Below, one piece after another: positions 15,462-25,058 of a stretch of DNA of 64,000 nucleotides. The stretch comes from Limosilactobacillus vaginalis DSM 5837 = ATCC 49540 (GTDB lineage: Bacteria; Bacillota; Bacilli; Lactobacillales; Lactobacillaceae): NCBI RefSeq assembly GCF_000159435.1, contig NZ_GG693415.1:164536-228535 (forward strand), given 5' to 3'. The position numbers and the translations under genes are program-made. Every line of letters starts with the position of its first letter. The first letter of the stretch is position 1. The notes beneath the pieces were generated by a model. It saw only the letters and a list, made by a program, of their open reading frames with translations. It searched no databases and was not told where the DNA came from.

Positions 15462-16883
15462 ATGGAAAATGAAAAGAAAGGGATCGGTAAAGGCGAATTA
15501 ATTGCCCTTATTGTTAGTTCCTGTATTGGTACTGGTATCTTCGGTATTACCAGTGACGTTGCTGCTGCTGCCGCTCCAGGCCCTGCTCTATTAGCATGGA
15601 TCTTCGTTGGTATTGGATTCTTAATGCTTGTTCTCTCATTGAACAACTTATCTGAAAAGCGTCCTGACTTAACTGCTGGGATCTTCTCATACGCTGGTGC
15701 TGGTTTCGGACCAATGGGTGAATTTATTTCCGGTTGGTCATACTGGTTATCTGCATGGCTTGGTAACATTGCCTTCGCGACAATGTTGATGAGTTCAATT
15801 GGTACTTTCTTCCCAACCTTTAAGGGTGGTCAAAACCTACCATCAATTATTGTTGCAATTGTTTTCTGCTGGCTTTTGACAATCCTTGTTAACAATGGTG
15901 TGGAAAGTGCGTCCTTCGTAAACATGATTGGGACAATCTGCAAGGTCTTACCACTTGTTATCTTCATCGTTATTATGGTTGTTTGCTTCAAGGCTGGAAT
16001 GTTTACTGCAGACTTCTGGGGCCGTGTTGCTAACAATGCTTCAAAGGGAACTACTACTGGTTCTGTTTGGTCACAAATGCAAGGAACATTGATGACTCTG
16101 ATTTGGGTATTTATCGGTGTTGAAGGTGCTTCTGTTATGGCCCACCGTGCTAAGTCACGTTCTGCTGCTCAACAAGCATCAATCATTGCTTTTGTAACCT
16201 TAGTTGTTATCTATGTTTTGATTTCTATTTTGCCTTATGGTGCTTTGACTCGTGCACAATTGGCTTCAATGGGTCAACCTGCTATTGGTCACGTTCTTCA
16301 AGCAACTGTTGGTACTTGGGGTTCAATTCTGATTAACGTTGGTTTGATTATTTCAACCATTGTTTCATGGTTATCATGGACGATGCTTCCAGCCGAAACT
16401 ACAATGCTGGTTACTGAAGATAAGGCAATGCCAAAGGTTTGGGGAAAGGTTAACTCAAAGAACGCACCTACTGCTTCCTTGATGATTACTGCCGTATTGC
16501 AAACCATCTTCCTCTTCTCATTGCTTTTCACTGATAAGGCATATGAATTTGCTTACTCACTTTGTTCTGCTGCTATCCTGTTCTCATACTTATTCGTTGG
16601 TCTTTACCAAATGAAGTACAGTTCAGAACATAAAGAATGGGGTCAATTCACCATTGGTTTACTTTCAGCCGCATTCATGTTTGCATGCATGTTCTTGGCT
16701 GGTTGGCAAGAAGTTTTACTTGTTTCCATCAGTTTCATCCCTGGATTCATCATCTACTACCTTGCCTGCCGTGAAAACGACCACAAGATGAGCGCTGCTG
16801 AAAAGTGGGTTATGGTATTAATTCTTGTACTTAGTGTTGTTGCTATTTGGCTTGTTGCTAATGGTACAATCACTGTGGGTTAA
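15462..16883 (+). CDS. arcD: arginine/ornithine antiporter ArcD (APC family)
   Basis: 473 residues with 12-13 predicted membrane helices. The APC substrate-loop signature in helix 1 is SSCIGTGIFGITSD, and the helix 6 segment WVFIGVEGASVMAHRAKS is typical of basic amino acid antiporters. It exchanges external arginine for internal ornithine, the product of the deiminase pathway, without energy cost. AAAAGGGGTG precedes the ATG. It forms an operon with argR and is followed by a second APC paralogue with its own extended -10. Exchange substrates are inferred from context. Confidence 0.88.
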   Translation: MENEKKGIGKGELIALIVSSCIGTGIFGITSDVAAAAAPGPALLAWIFVGIGFLMLVLSLNNLSEKRPDLTAGIFSYAGAGFGPMGEFISGWSYWLSAWLGNIAFATMLMSSIGTFFPTFKGGQNLPSIIVAIVFCWLLTILVNNGVESASFVNMIGTICKVLPLVIFIVIMVVCFKAGMFTADFWGRVANNASKGTTTGSVWSQMQGTLMTLIWVFIGVEGASVMAHRAKSRSAAQQASIIAFVTLVVIYVLISILPYGALTRAQLASMGQPAIGHVLQATVGTWGSILINVGLIISTIVSWLSWTMLPAETTMLVTEDKAMPKVWGKVNSKNAPTASLMITAVLQTIFLFSLLFTDKAYEFAYSLCSAAILFSYLFVGLYQMKYSSEHKEWGQFTIGLLSAAFMFACMFLAGWQEVLLVSISFIPGFIIYYLACRENDHKMSAAEKWVMVLILVLSVVAIWLVANGTITVG

Positions 16884-16885
16884 TG

Positions 16886-16894
16886 TGGTATAAT
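16886..16894 (+). promoter_or_regulatory. extended -10 promoter of the second antiporter gene
   Basis: TGGTATAAT is a perfect extended -10 just after the arcD stop codon and 32 nt before the next start codon. No good -35 is seen. Confidence 0.55.
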
Positions 16895-16925
16895 AATTGA
16901 ATAAAAAACAAGCGAGGTGATTAAG

Positions 16926-18320
16926 GTGAAGGAAAAGAAGTTAAATCTGTTCCTCTTAATCACCTTAATTGTTGGTACAATAATCGGCGGTGGAATTTTT
17001 AATAGTCCCACCGACCTTATTTTAAAAGCAAATCCGTTGACAGCGCTAATTGCGTGGTTAATTGGTGGCTTTGGGATTTTAATGTTAGCGCTAGTCTTCT
17101 ATAAGCTAGCACTTGTTAAGCCTGAACTTGATGGTGGAATTTATACATACGCTAAGGAAGGCTTTGGAAATTACGTTGGTTTTAACTCGTTTTGGGGTTA
17201 TTGGTTGGGATCAATTTTTGGCAATATTGCCTTTATCTCATTGTTCTTTAAGACCTTAAATAGTATGTTGCTGCATCCGCTATCGCCATTTGGCTGCTTT
17301 ATCGGCGGCTCTGTCATTTTGTGGATCTATACGTGGATAGGTTGGCGTGGTGTTCGCGAAGTTAGTATTCTGAACGCGGTTATTACAATTGCTAAATTAT
17401 TACCGTTAATTTTAGTAATTGTTATTGGAATTACTTTATTTCAACCACATGTATTTAGTGTTGCCCAATGGACACACGTCTTAGCATCAAATCACCACTC
17501 AACCAATATTTCTCAACAAATAGGACAGGCAATGAGTACGATTGTCTGGTGCTTCGTTGGAATTGAGGCTGCCGTTTCAATGTCGCGACGGGCAAAGAAG
17601 CATTCTGAAGTTGGCTTGGCAACGGTGATTAGTTTTGTAATTGTTTGGAGCTTATATGTTCTAATATCACTACTGCCAATGGGAATCATTCCAGCGAACG
17701 AGTTAGGAAGTTCTTCAGTCCCATTAGCAACCGTATTGAGTAAGAGTGTAATTGGTAATTGGGGAGCGTTAATTATCAAGGTTGGGCTACTGATTTCTCT
17801 ATTGGGAGCTCTCCTAAGCTGGTTTATGATTGGTCCGGAAATTGCCTACGTTACTAGTATGGACCACGCCATGCCAAAACCTTTCAAACTTATTAACCGG
17901 CATAACGTTCCCGGGTTTGCCTTAATTGTTTATACGTTAATTATGCAATTGATCTTGGTGGTGCTTCTTTTGCCACAGCTACAGACGGCTTATACAATTG
18001 CATATACGCTTGCAGCAACGACTACACTAGTGGCATACCTGTTATCGGCTCTATATGGTCTTAAGCTAGCAATTAAGGAATCTTACGGTTTCGGTTTTAA
18101 ACTGATTGCAATTATCGCTTCTGCCTATGCAATCTACACATTGTTTGCTACCGGAATTGAATATGCTTTTGCAAGTGCAATTATCTTTGCACTCGGGATC
18201 CCGCTCTATTTGTCGGCAGCACCGAAGATGAAGCGGTTTGAAAAAGTAATTGCATTGGTAATTGGGGTAGCAGGAATTTTAGCTCTGGTAATGATTGTTC
18301 GTGGTGGAATTAGTTTCTAA
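16926..18320 (+). CDS. second APC-family basic amino acid antiporter
   Basis: About 464 residues, again 12-13 membrane helices, paralogous to the preceding protein: VGTIIGGGIFNSPTDLI in helix 1 and WCFVGIEAAVSMSRRAKKHSEVG after helix 6. Probably an arginine/ornithine or related exchanger of the same pathway; it could also prefer lysine, agmatine or citrulline. The start is GTG 16926, seven nt after GAGGTGA; GTG 16917 would overlap the RBS. It ends at a bidirectional terminator. Confidence 0.83.
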   Translation: MKEKKLNLFLLITLIVGTIIGGGIFNSPTDLILKANPLTALIAWLIGGFGILMLALVFYKLALVKPELDGGIYTYAKEGFGNYVGFNSFWGYWLGSIFGNIAFISLFFKTLNSMLLHPLSPFGCFIGGSVILWIYTWIGWRGVREVSILNAVITIAKLLPLILVIVIGITLFQPHVFSVAQWTHVLASNHHSTNISQQIGQAMSTIVWCFVGIEAAVSMSRRAKKHSEVGLATVISFVIVWSLYVLISLLPMGIIPANELGSSSVPLATVLSKSVIGNWGALIIKVGLLISLLGALLSWFMIGPEIAYVTSMDHAMPKPFKLINRHNVPGFALIVYTLIMQLILVVLLLPQLQTAYTIAYTLAATTTLVAYLLSALYGLKLAIKESYGFGFKLIAIIASAYAIYTLFATGIEYAFASAIIFALGIPLYLSAAPKMKRFEKVIALVIGVAGILALVMIVRGGISF

Positions 18321-18323
18321 CGT

Positions 18324-18371
18324 AAAAAACAGGTCTTACAGACGATTTTCATCTGCAAGGCCTGTTTTTTT
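18324..18371. terminator. bidirectional intrinsic terminator
   Basis: AAAAAACAGG (18324-18333) and CCTGTTTTTT (18361-18370) with an inner CTT/AAG and CAGA/TCTG stem. Serves both the antiporter gene and gatD. Confidence 0.9.
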
Positions 18372-18374
18372 GTA

Positions 18375-19082
18375 TTAAAACGTTGGTTTAATTACTAACT
18401 GTTCTTGTTTACTAAAATCTTCATTTGGGTATTTCTTATGAAGAGCAGCTAATAAGAGGTGCTTAGCAATTTCACCGTTCCGGGTAAGAATTGGTCCGTG
18501 GAAGTAAGAACAATAAACTTCTTTGTAAATTGCTCCTTCAGTTTTGTCCTGACCATTATTTCCGTGACCAGAGATTACTTTACCGAGTGGTCGTTCGCCA
18601 TCGCCTAAGAAGGTCATTCCGTTATGGTTTTCAAAACCATGGTATTCGTCACCTGTTTGTTCGTTTTTAATAGTGATATTACCAATAAAACGGTTGTGAT
18701 CCTGACTAAGAGTGTAGTGGGGGAGAATATTCAATCCCGGAATTTTTTCTCCATTGGCACCAATATAATATTGGCCCAGCAGTTGGTAGCCACCACAGAT
18801 TGCAAGTAATGGTTTTTGATCGTCAATAAATTGTTTAATCCCGGCCTTTTTATTTGGCAGATCCTTTGAAACAACGAATTGTTCATAGTCTTGACCGCCT
18901 CCAAAAAGGGCAAGGTCAAACTTTGCTGGATCAAACTCTTGACCAATACTGATAACCTGAACTGTAATGTCAGCGTCCATCTGCTTAGCATAGTACCGCA
19001 AAGCAATAATGTTACCGACGTCGCTATAAGTGTTTAGCAGGTTTCCGTACAGGTGTGCAAGATTAAGATGATATTTTGTCAT
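18375..19082 (-). CDS. gatD: lipid II isoglutaminyl synthase, glutaminase subunit GatD
   Basis: 235 residues, class I glutamine amidotransferase fold of the CobB/CobQ type. The catalytic Cys is C96 in LAICGGYQLLG and the catalytic His is H195 in SYFHGPILTRNGE. It releases ammonia from glutamine for MurT, which amidates the D-Glu of lipid II to D-isoglutamine in the cytosol at the inner membrane face. Its ATG overlaps the murT stop codon (TAATG), so subunit synthesis is coupled. Confidence 0.94.
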   Translation of the reverse strand: MTKYHLNLAHLYGNLLNTYSDVGNIIALRYYAKQMDADITVQVISIGQEFDPAKFDLALFGGGQDYEQFVVSKDLPNKKAGIKQFIDDQKPLLAICGGYQLLGQYYIGANGEKIPGLNILPHYTLSQDHNRFIGNITIKNEQTGDEYHGFENHNGMTFLGDGERPLGKVISGHGNNGQDKTEGAIYKEVYCSYFHGPILTRNGEIAKHLLLAALHKKYPNEDFSKQEQLVIKPTF

Positions 19083-20419
19083 TAATCCATTCCTCCCTTA
19101 ATGTAGCCTTTTTCTGCCAGTTGCTTTCGTAATTGCAGGACTGCAGTGTAAGTAGCTAGGATATAGACATGCTTCGTCGGCATTTCTTTAATCTTAGCAA
19201 TTACGTGAGTTAGATCAGGCTCATGCCACATGTTATCGACACCGGCCATCGTAAGTCGGGTGGTGATATCTTTATAACGCTCACCACCGGTCATATATTG
19301 AGGAATATTATGCTGAACCAGCTTTTCAAAATTGCCATCCCAAATCCAACTAGTATCAATCCCGTCAGCATAGTTAGCATTTAAGAGGAAGGCAAAGCTA
19401 AAAGGCTGGGGATCGGTTTCAATCATATCAAGAACCTGGTTTAGCCCGACCGGATTCTTAACAAGAATTAACGTAACCTCTTTACCATCAACATTAATGA
19501 CTTCTTGACGACCAAAGACGCGTTCATCAGATTCAAAGGCATCCTTAATTTGGTCTTGGCTAACTCCAAGAAACCTTCCTAGCGCATAGGCAGCTAAAGC
19601 ATTATAAATATTATAGAGACCGCCAATTCCAATTTTGTATTTCTCACCGTCAAGCTCAAAGGTTGAACTGGTTGGTGTCAGCTGATCGATTTTTGTGACA
19701 GCATAAGTCAGCTTTGGTCGTTTGAAGCCACAATGAGGACAGAAATAGTCACCGAGGTTAGCGTAAGTTCGCATTCGGTATTTTAGAATGTGCTGACACT
19801 TGGGACAGAGAAGGCCATCTGTGTTAGCAGGTGCATCGAATGGTTCCCGTTGTTCATGGTTAAACCCATAGTAAATAATGGGATTGGGTAAATCATGAGA
19901 ATTAAATAACTGTTCATCACCATTAGCAATAATTGTTGCTTTTGGTGCTAATTTAACCCCGTTAAGAATCTTTTGGTAGGTAGTGTAGATTTCCCCATAT
20001 CGATCCATTTGATCACGGAAAATGTTAGTAAAGATAAAAGCAATTGGTGTGATATACTTAGTAACCTTTACCACGTTTGCTTCATCAACCTCAAGCACTG
20101 CCAATCCCTTTTTCTTTGGCCGTGGTGCCGTAATGAAGGTAGTAACGATTCCTTGTTCCATGTTTGAACCGGTTGGGTTGGTTAATACTTGGTCGTATTT
20201 TTCACGGAGAACCCGGACGCTTAAAGATGTGGTTAGGGTTTTCCCGTTAGTACCAGTAACAATTACTAAATCATACTTTTTACTGAATGCTTGCAGAATA
20301 TTAGGGTCAAGCTTTAATGTTAATTTCCCGGGTAATGAACTCCCACCATTCATAAAAGTGTGGAGGAACCAGTAGCTTGAACGACCGGCTGCTTCAGCAA
20401 ATGAACTGCGTAATGACAT
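19082..20419 (-). CDS. murT: lipid II isoglutaminyl synthase, Mur ligase subunit MurT
   Basis: 445 residues, Mur ligase-like. The ATP-binding loop TGTNGKT is at 55-61. A Cys4 zinc ribbon typical of MurT is inserted in the central domain (C205, C208, C227, C230), followed by a C-terminal DUF1727 domain. With GatD it forms the amidating complex acting on lipid II. AAAGGA lies about 10 nt before the ATG. It is first in the murT-gatD operon and divergent from tdk. Confidence 0.94.
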   Translation of the reverse strand: MSLRSSFAEAAGRSSYWFLHTFMNGGSSLPGKLTLKLDPNILQAFSKKYDLVIVTGTNGKTLTTSLSVRVLREKYDQVLTNPTGSNMEQGIVTTFITAPRPKKKGLAVLEVDEANVVKVTKYITPIAFIFTNIFRDQMDRYGEIYTTYQKILNGVKLAPKATIIANGDEQLFNSHDLPNPIIYYGFNHEQREPFDAPANTDGLLCPKCQHILKYRMRTYANLGDYFCPHCGFKRPKLTYAVTKIDQLTPTSSTFELDGEKYKIGIGGLYNIYNALAAYALGRFLGVSQDQIKDAFESDERVFGRQEVINVDGKEVTLILVKNPVGLNQVLDMIETDPQPFSFAFLLNANYADGIDTSWIWDGNFEKLVQHNIPQYMTGGERYKDITTRLTMAGVDNMWHEPDLTHVIAKIKEMPTKHVYILATYTAVLQLRKQLAEKGYIKGGMD

Positions 20420-20531
20420 GTATTAAAAATCCTTTCACCGAAATTAGATTACGACTAATTTTAATCTTTAATTGATTAAAAGAAAAGTGTTTCGGATTAA
20501 TATTACGAAACCATTACTCACTAGCTAAGTA

Positions 20532-20560
20532 TTTAAATGAAAAATGCTTTCAGATATAAT
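20532..20560 (+). promoter_or_regulatory. promoter of the tdk-prfA-prmC-sua5 operon
   Basis: TTTAAA at 20532 and TATAAT at 20555 with a 17-nt spacer, 35 nt upstream of the tdk start. Confidence 0.55.
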
Positions 20561-20594
20561 AGATTTATCTATGTGTATAAAAGGAGTGCGAATT

Positions 20595-21182
20595 GTGGCG
20601 CAACTATTTTTTAAGTATGGCGCAATGAATTCCGGAAAGTCTATTGATATCCTGAAGGTTGCTCATAACTATGAGGAACAAGGTAAAAAGGTAGTCTTGT
20701 TAACCAGCGGGGTTGATGACCGTTCCGGAAGAGGTGTAATTGCAAGTCGAATTGGTCTTTCACGGAAAGTTCAACCTGTAATGGCTGACACGGATATTTA
20801 TGACTATGTTTGTCAAATGAACGAAAAAATTTATTGCGTTTTGATTGATGAGGCACAATTCTTAAAGAAGAGACATGTTCTTCAGTTAATCAAAATTGTT
20901 GACGAGCTTCACATTCCGGTAATGACGTTTGGCTTAAAGAATGATTTTAAAAATGAATTATTCGAGGGGTCGAAGTACTTACTAATTTATGCCGACAAAA
21001 TTGAAGAAATGAAAACAATTTGTTGGTTCTGCGGAAAAAAGGCAACGATGAATTTACGGGTTCATAATGGACAACCAGTTTATGAAGGCGAGCAGGTTCA
21101 AATTGGTGGTAATGAGTCGTATTACCCAGTTTGTCGTTACCATTATTTCCATCCAAAAATACAGGGAAAAGGAGAAAAGTAA
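20595..21182 (+). CDS. tdk: thymidine kinase
   Basis: 195 residues, type II thymidine kinase. Walker A GAMNSGKS near residue 9-16, Walker [10 protein letters not shown] near 84-92, and a C-terminal zinc site formed by CWFCGKK and the VCRYH segment. Phosphorylates thymidine for salvage. The start is GTG 20595, eight nt after AAGGAG; the upstream in-frame ATG overlaps the -10 box. prfA follows 3 nt after the stop. Confidence 0.93.
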   Translation: MAQLFFKYGAMNSGKSIDILKVAHNYEEQGKKVVLLTSGVDDRSGRGVIASRIGLSRKVQPVMADTDIYDYVCQMNEKIYCVLIDEAQFLKKRHVLQLIKIVDELHIPVMTFGLKNDFKNELFEGSKYLLIYADKIEEMKTICWFCGKKATMNLRVHNGQPVYEGEQVQIGGNESYYPVCRYHYFHPKIQGKGEK

Positions 21183-21185
21183 CCT

Positions 21186-22274
21186 ATGGAAATGGCTGAA
21201 ATTTTCGATAAGCTGCAAGCTGTAGCTGATCGATATGACGAATTAAATGAGTTGATTAGTGATCCTGAAGTGATCGCTGATTCACAGCGGTTTATGAAGC
21301 TCTCTAAGGAAGAAGGGAGCTTACGGGAGACTGTTGAAAAGTATAATGAATATAAAAAGGTAACACAGACAATCAGTGATGATGAGGAACTATTACGTGA
21401 GAGTGATGATCCTGACCTGACTGAATTAACAAAAGATGAATTAAGTAGCGCTAAGGATCAACAGGCCAAATTGGAAAAAGAATTAGAGATCCTCTTGATT
21501 CCAAAGGATCCAAATGATGATAAAAACATTATTATGGAAATCCGTGGTGCTGCTGGTGGGGATGAAGCAAGCCTATTTGCGGCTGATCTTTACAACATGT
21601 ACCTCCACTATGCTGAAAACCAGGGATGGAAGGTTGAAGTTGTTGATAAGAGCGAAACGGAAGTCGGTGGCTTTAAGGAAATTGCTTTGATGATTACCGG
21701 TGATAAGGTTTACTCAAAGTTAAAATTTGAAAACGGGGCGCACCGGGTTCAACGGGTACCAGTGACTGAATCTGCCGGACGGGTCCATACTTCTACCGCT
21801 ACTGTTGGAGTAATGCCAGAAGCAGAAGACGTTGACGTTGATATTGATCCAAAAGACATTCGGGTTGATGTTTATCGTTCGAGTGGTGCAGGTGGTCAGC
21901 ACGTTAACAAGACTTCATCAGCTGTGCGGATGACTCACTTGCCAACTGGAATCGTTGTTGCCATGCAGGATGAGCGGTCACAGCAGCAAAACCGGGCCAA
22001 GGCTATGCGGATTTTGAAATCCCGGGTTTACGACTACTACCAACAAAAAGAGCAAAGTGCGTATGATGCTAAGCGAAAAGACGCAATCGGAACGGGTGAT
22101 CGTTCTGAACGAATTCGGACGTATAATTATCCACAAAACCGGGTTACGGACCACCGAATCGGTTTGACCTTAAACAAGCTTGATAAAATTATGTCAGGTG
22201 ATCTTGATGAGATTATCGAGGCATTAATCGTTGCTGACCAAACGAAGAAATTGGAACAACTACGGAATGAATAA
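21186..22274 (+). CDS. prfA: peptide chain release factor 1
   Basis: 362 residues. Terminates translation at UAA/UAG. The stop-codon recognition motif PVT lies in [15 protein letters not shown], and the peptidyl-tRNA hydrolysis motif GGQ is at residues 236-238 ([16 protein letters not shown]). Full length. GGAG precedes the ATG. The 3' end overlaps prmC, whose product methylates exactly this GGQ glutamine, a conserved pairing. Confidence 0.97.
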   Translation: MEMAEIFDKLQAVADRYDELNELISDPEVIADSQRFMKLSKEEGSLRETVEKYNEYKKVTQTISDDEELLRESDDPDLTELTKDELSSAKDQQAKLEKELEILLIPKDPNDDKNIIMEIRGAAGGDEASLFAADLYNMYLHYAENQGWKVEVVDKSETEVGGFKEIALMITGDKVYSKLKFENGAHRVQRVPVTESAGRVHTSTATVGVMPEAEDVDVDIDPKDIRVDVYRSSGAGGQHVNKTSSAVRMTHLPTGIVVAMQDERSQQQNRAKAMRILKSRVYDYYQQKEQSAYDAKRKDAIGTGDRSERIRTYNYPQNRVTDHRIGLTLNKLDKIMSGDLDEIIEALIVADQTKKLEQLRNE

Positions 22275-23127
22275 TCAAACTTATTTTGCTGCGCAACGCT
22301 GGGCAAAGGAACAGTTAAGCGGGCACCCTATTGATCCTGGCTCACCCCAATTTCTTTTAAAAGAGCGTCACGGTTGGGATGATACCCACCTGCTGGTTCA
22401 CAATCGCGAATTGATGCCAAGTGATGAATGGCAATGGTTTCAAGGGGCAATTAAGCGCTTGCTAAATGAGGAGCCTGCCCAGTATATTGTTGGGAGTGCC
22501 CCGTTTTACGGAAGAACATTCATGGTTAATCATGATGTCCTGATTCCGGAAGCTGAGACTGCTGAGTTAGTTGACTGGGTTTTAAAGGAAAATACATCTA
22601 CACCATTAAAAGTTCTTGATTTAGGAACCGGAAGCGGGGTAATTGGAATTACCTTGGCTCTGGAGCGTCCACAGTGGAATGTTACGTTAAGTGATGTTTC
22701 ACCTGCTGCTTTGATGGTTGCACAAAAAAATATGCAGCGGTTCAACCTTAATTTAAGGCTGGTGCAAAGCGACCTTTTTGCTAACCTGACTAATGAAAAG
22801 TATGATTTGATTGTTACTAACCCGCCATACATTTCTCATGATGCTACTGCGTTGATGGATAGGTCAGTTTTGAAGTATGAACCTGAATTAGCACTCTTTG
22901 CCGATGAGAACGGGCTAGGCTTTTATCATCGTTTGTTCGCAACGATTGCTAGTCATTTGACTTTGCAAGGACAGCTATTTGGTGAAACCGGTTTTGATCA
23001 GGAACAAGTAATTCAAGAATTATTGCATCGGGTAGATAGAACTGCCCAGATTGAACCACGGCATGATGTTGCTGGGAAGATGAGGATGATACACGTATGG
23101 GATTTTTCAAATGTAGGAGGAAATTAG
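22267..23127 (+). CDS. prmC: peptide chain release factor N5-glutamine methyltransferase
   Basis: 286 residues. SAM-binding motif [17 protein letters not shown] near residue 118 and the catalytic NPPY motif ([10 protein letters not shown]) near residue 186, after an N-terminal helical substrate domain. Methylates the GGQ glutamine of release factors. The ATG at 22267 overlaps the prfA stop by 8 nt; translation is presumably coupled. Confidence 0.95.
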   Translation: MNNQTYFAAQRWAKEQLSGHPIDPGSPQFLLKERHGWDDTHLLVHNRELMPSDEWQWFQGAIKRLLNEEPAQYIVGSAPFYGRTFMVNHDVLIPEAETAELVDWVLKENTSTPLKVLDLGTGSGVIGITLALERPQWNVTLSDVSPAALMVAQKNMQRFNLNLRLVQSDLFANLTNEKYDLIVTNPPYISHDATALMDRSVLKYEPELALFADENGLGFYHRLFATIASHLTLQGQLFGETGFDQEQVIQELLHRVDRTAQIEPRHDVAGKMRMIHVWDFSNVGGN

Positions 23128-23132
23128 AAAGA

Positions 23133-24152
23133 ATGGATACGAGGATTTTTCATTTAGATGAAATTAATCAAGCAGCTAAAGCCATTCAAGACGGTAAACT
23201 AGTTGCATTTCCTACCGAAACTGTTTATGGACTAGGAGCAGATGCAACTAACGAAGCGGCAGTCAAAAATGTCTATCTGGCAAAGGGACGACCAAGCGAT
23301 AACCCGCTAATCGTTCATGTTGCCTCAGTTGAAATGGTAGAGAGATATGCAAGTGTGATTCCGGATAATGCCCGAAAATTAATGAAAAAATTTTGGCCGG
23401 GCTCACTTACAATTATCCTAAATATTAAAAAGGGAGTTCTCTCAAAGACCGTTACTGGTGGTCTTTCAACGGTTGCTTTTCGTTTTCCAGATTGTCAACC
23501 AACACTTGATTTGATTAAGAAGGCCGGAGTACCGATTGTTGGTCCGTCAGCTAATACTTCTGGGAAGCCTAGTCCAACAACTGCTCAACACGTTTATCAT
23601 GATCTTCATGGGAAAATTGCGGGAATCATTGATAATGGCCCTACTCGGGTGGGTGTTGAGTCAACAGTTCTTGATATGTCAACTGATCATCCTGTTATTT
23701 TGCGTCCCGGAGCGGTCACAAAGCATCAGATTGAAGAGGTAATTGGTTCAATTGATTTGAATCACCACCATGTTGGTAAAAATGAAACCCCAAAGGCGCC
23801 AGGAATGAAGTATAAGCACTACGCTCCTAACGCTCAGGTTTACATTGTTGATGAGGGAACCGACTGGAAACAAGTTGTTGATTGGATTAAGCAACAGCCG
23901 TTTGACGTTGGAATGATGGCAGAAGAAAAGATTTTGCAACAGGCAACCCTGCCAATGAATGCAATTCAATTTTCATTGGGGAAGAACGTTGCTGATGCGA
24001 GTGCGCGCCTATTTGATGGTCTGCGACAGTTTGATGATCAACCGAATGTTAAGGCAATTGTTACCCAAGCATTCCCGGCAAAGGATCTTGGTCGGGCATA
24101 CATGAACCGGTTAAATAAATCAGCTGGTGGCGAACATTTTGCAACAAAATAA
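23133..24152 (+). CDS. ywlC: threonylcarbamoyl-AMP synthase (Sua5/YwlC)
   Basis: 339 residues: YrdC domain (about 1-200; KPTETVYGLGAD-type motif reads FPTETVYGLGADATN, then KGRPSDNPLIVH) plus a C-terminal Sua5 domain (APGMKYKHYAPNAQVYI). Makes threonylcarbamoyl-AMP from threonine, bicarbonate and ATP for t6A modification of ANN-reading tRNAs. The start at 23133 follows AGGAGG; prmC ends 5 nt before. Last gene of the operon, followed by a terminator. Confidence 0.94.
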   Translation: MDTRIFHLDEINQAAKAIQDGKLVAFPTETVYGLGADATNEAAVKNVYLAKGRPSDNPLIVHVASVEMVERYASVIPDNARKLMKKFWPGSLTIILNIKKGVLSKTVTGGLSTVAFRFPDCQPTLDLIKKAGVPIVGPSANTSGKPSPTTAQHVYHDLHGKIAGIIDNGPTRVGVESTVLDMSTDHPVILRPGAVTKHQIEEVIGSIDLNHHHVGKNETPKAPGMKYKHYAPNAQVYIVDEGTDWKQVVDWIKQQPFDVGMMAEEKILQQATLPMNAIQFSLGKNVADASARLFDGLRQFDDQPNVKAIVTQAFPAKDLGRAYMNRLNKSAGGEHFATK

Positions 24153-24160
24153 AAAAAGTT

Positions 24161-24192
24161 GCCTATTTGTTTATCAAATAGGCATTTTTTTT
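24161..24192 (+). terminator. intrinsic terminator
   Basis: GCCTATTTG (24161-24169) pairs perfectly with CAAATAGGC (24175-24183), followed by a run of T. Confidence 0.92.
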
Positions 24193-24230
24193 GGTAAAAT
24201 AGGGAAGAAATTCAAAGGAGTGTATTAGGC

Positions 24231-24866
24231 ATGGGTAAATTTGAAGTGATGGATCACCCATTGATTCAACACAAATTGACAATGATTCGGGATAAGAACG
24301 TTGGAACAAAGTTTTTCCGTGAAACGGTAAAGGAAATTTCAACATTGATGGCATATGAAGTTGCTCGTGATATGCCGCTAAAGGATGTTGAAGTTGAAAC
24401 GCCAATCGCCAAGACAACTAAGAAGGAATTAGCAGGGAAGAAAGTAGCAATTATCCCAATTCTTCGTGCTGGCTTAGGAATGGTTGACGGAATGACTGAT
24501 TTGATTCCAGCTGCCAAGATTGGCTTTATCGGGATGTACCGTGACGAAGAGACATTAAAGCCACACGAATACTTTGTAAAGCTACCAAATGACATTACTG
24601 AACGGCAATTATTCATTGTTGACCCAATGTTAGCAACTGGTGGTTCAGCAATGATGGCAATTGAAGCATTGAAGAAGCGTGGCTGTTCTGAAAAGAACAT
24701 GAAGTTTGCATGTTTAGTTGCTGCTCCAGAAGGGGTTAAAGCTGTTCGTGAAACTTATCCAGACGTAGATATCTACGCTGCCGGGCTTGATGATCACTTA
24801 AATAAGGACGGTTACATTGTTCCAGGTTTAGGTGATGCTGGTGACCGTCTCTTTGGTACTAAGTAA
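24231..24866 (+). CDS. upp: uracil phosphoribosyltransferase
   Basis: 211 residues. Converts uracil and PRPP to UMP. The PRPP loop is [11 protein letters not shown] near residue 130 and the uracil-binding C-terminus [14 protein letters not shown] is intact. AAAGGAG precedes the ATG. It works with the uracil permease encoded 4 kb downstream. A TAAAAT -10 lies at 24195 right behind the upstream terminator. Confidence 0.96.
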   Translation: MGKFEVMDHPLIQHKLTMIRDKNVGTKFFRETVKEISTLMAYEVARDMPLKDVEVETPIAKTTKKELAGKKVAIIPILRAGLGMVDGMTDLIPAAKIGFIGMYRDEETLKPHEYFVKLPNDITERQLFIVDPMLATGGSAMMAIEALKKRGCSEKNMKFACLVAAPEGVKAVRETYPDVDIYAAGLDDHLNKDGYIVPGLGDAGDRLFGTK

Positions 24867-24907
24867 ATTTGATTAGACTCGGTAAGTTAGAGACTATTGA
24901 TTATGGG

Positions 24908-24953
24908 AAGAGATCGAGAAAAGCAAAGTAGTTTTTTTCTTGGTCTCTTTTTG
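24908..24953 (+). terminator. intrinsic terminator after upp
   Basis: AAGAGATCGAGAAAA and TTTTCTTGGTCTCTT pair across an A+T-rich loop, ending in five T. Confidence 0.75.
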
Positions 24954-25011
24954 TTTCTTCTTCAAATTTAAATGGGCATTTATTGAACTGGTCATTAAGA
25001 AAAGATTCTCC

Positions 25012-25033
25012 TATAATAGATGTAAACCGGTTT
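25012..25033 (+). promoter_or_regulatory. ptsI -10 box and AAACCGGTTT palindrome
   Basis: A TATAAT at 25012-25017 is followed 6 nt later by the perfect 10-bp palindrome AAACCGGTTT (25024-25033), in the early transcribed region ahead of ptsI. It looks like an operator; the CCGG centre does not fit a CcpA cre. No good -35 is seen. Confidence 0.4.
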
Positions 25034-25058
25034 CTTTAAAGAGGGTAAGCAGATAGAA

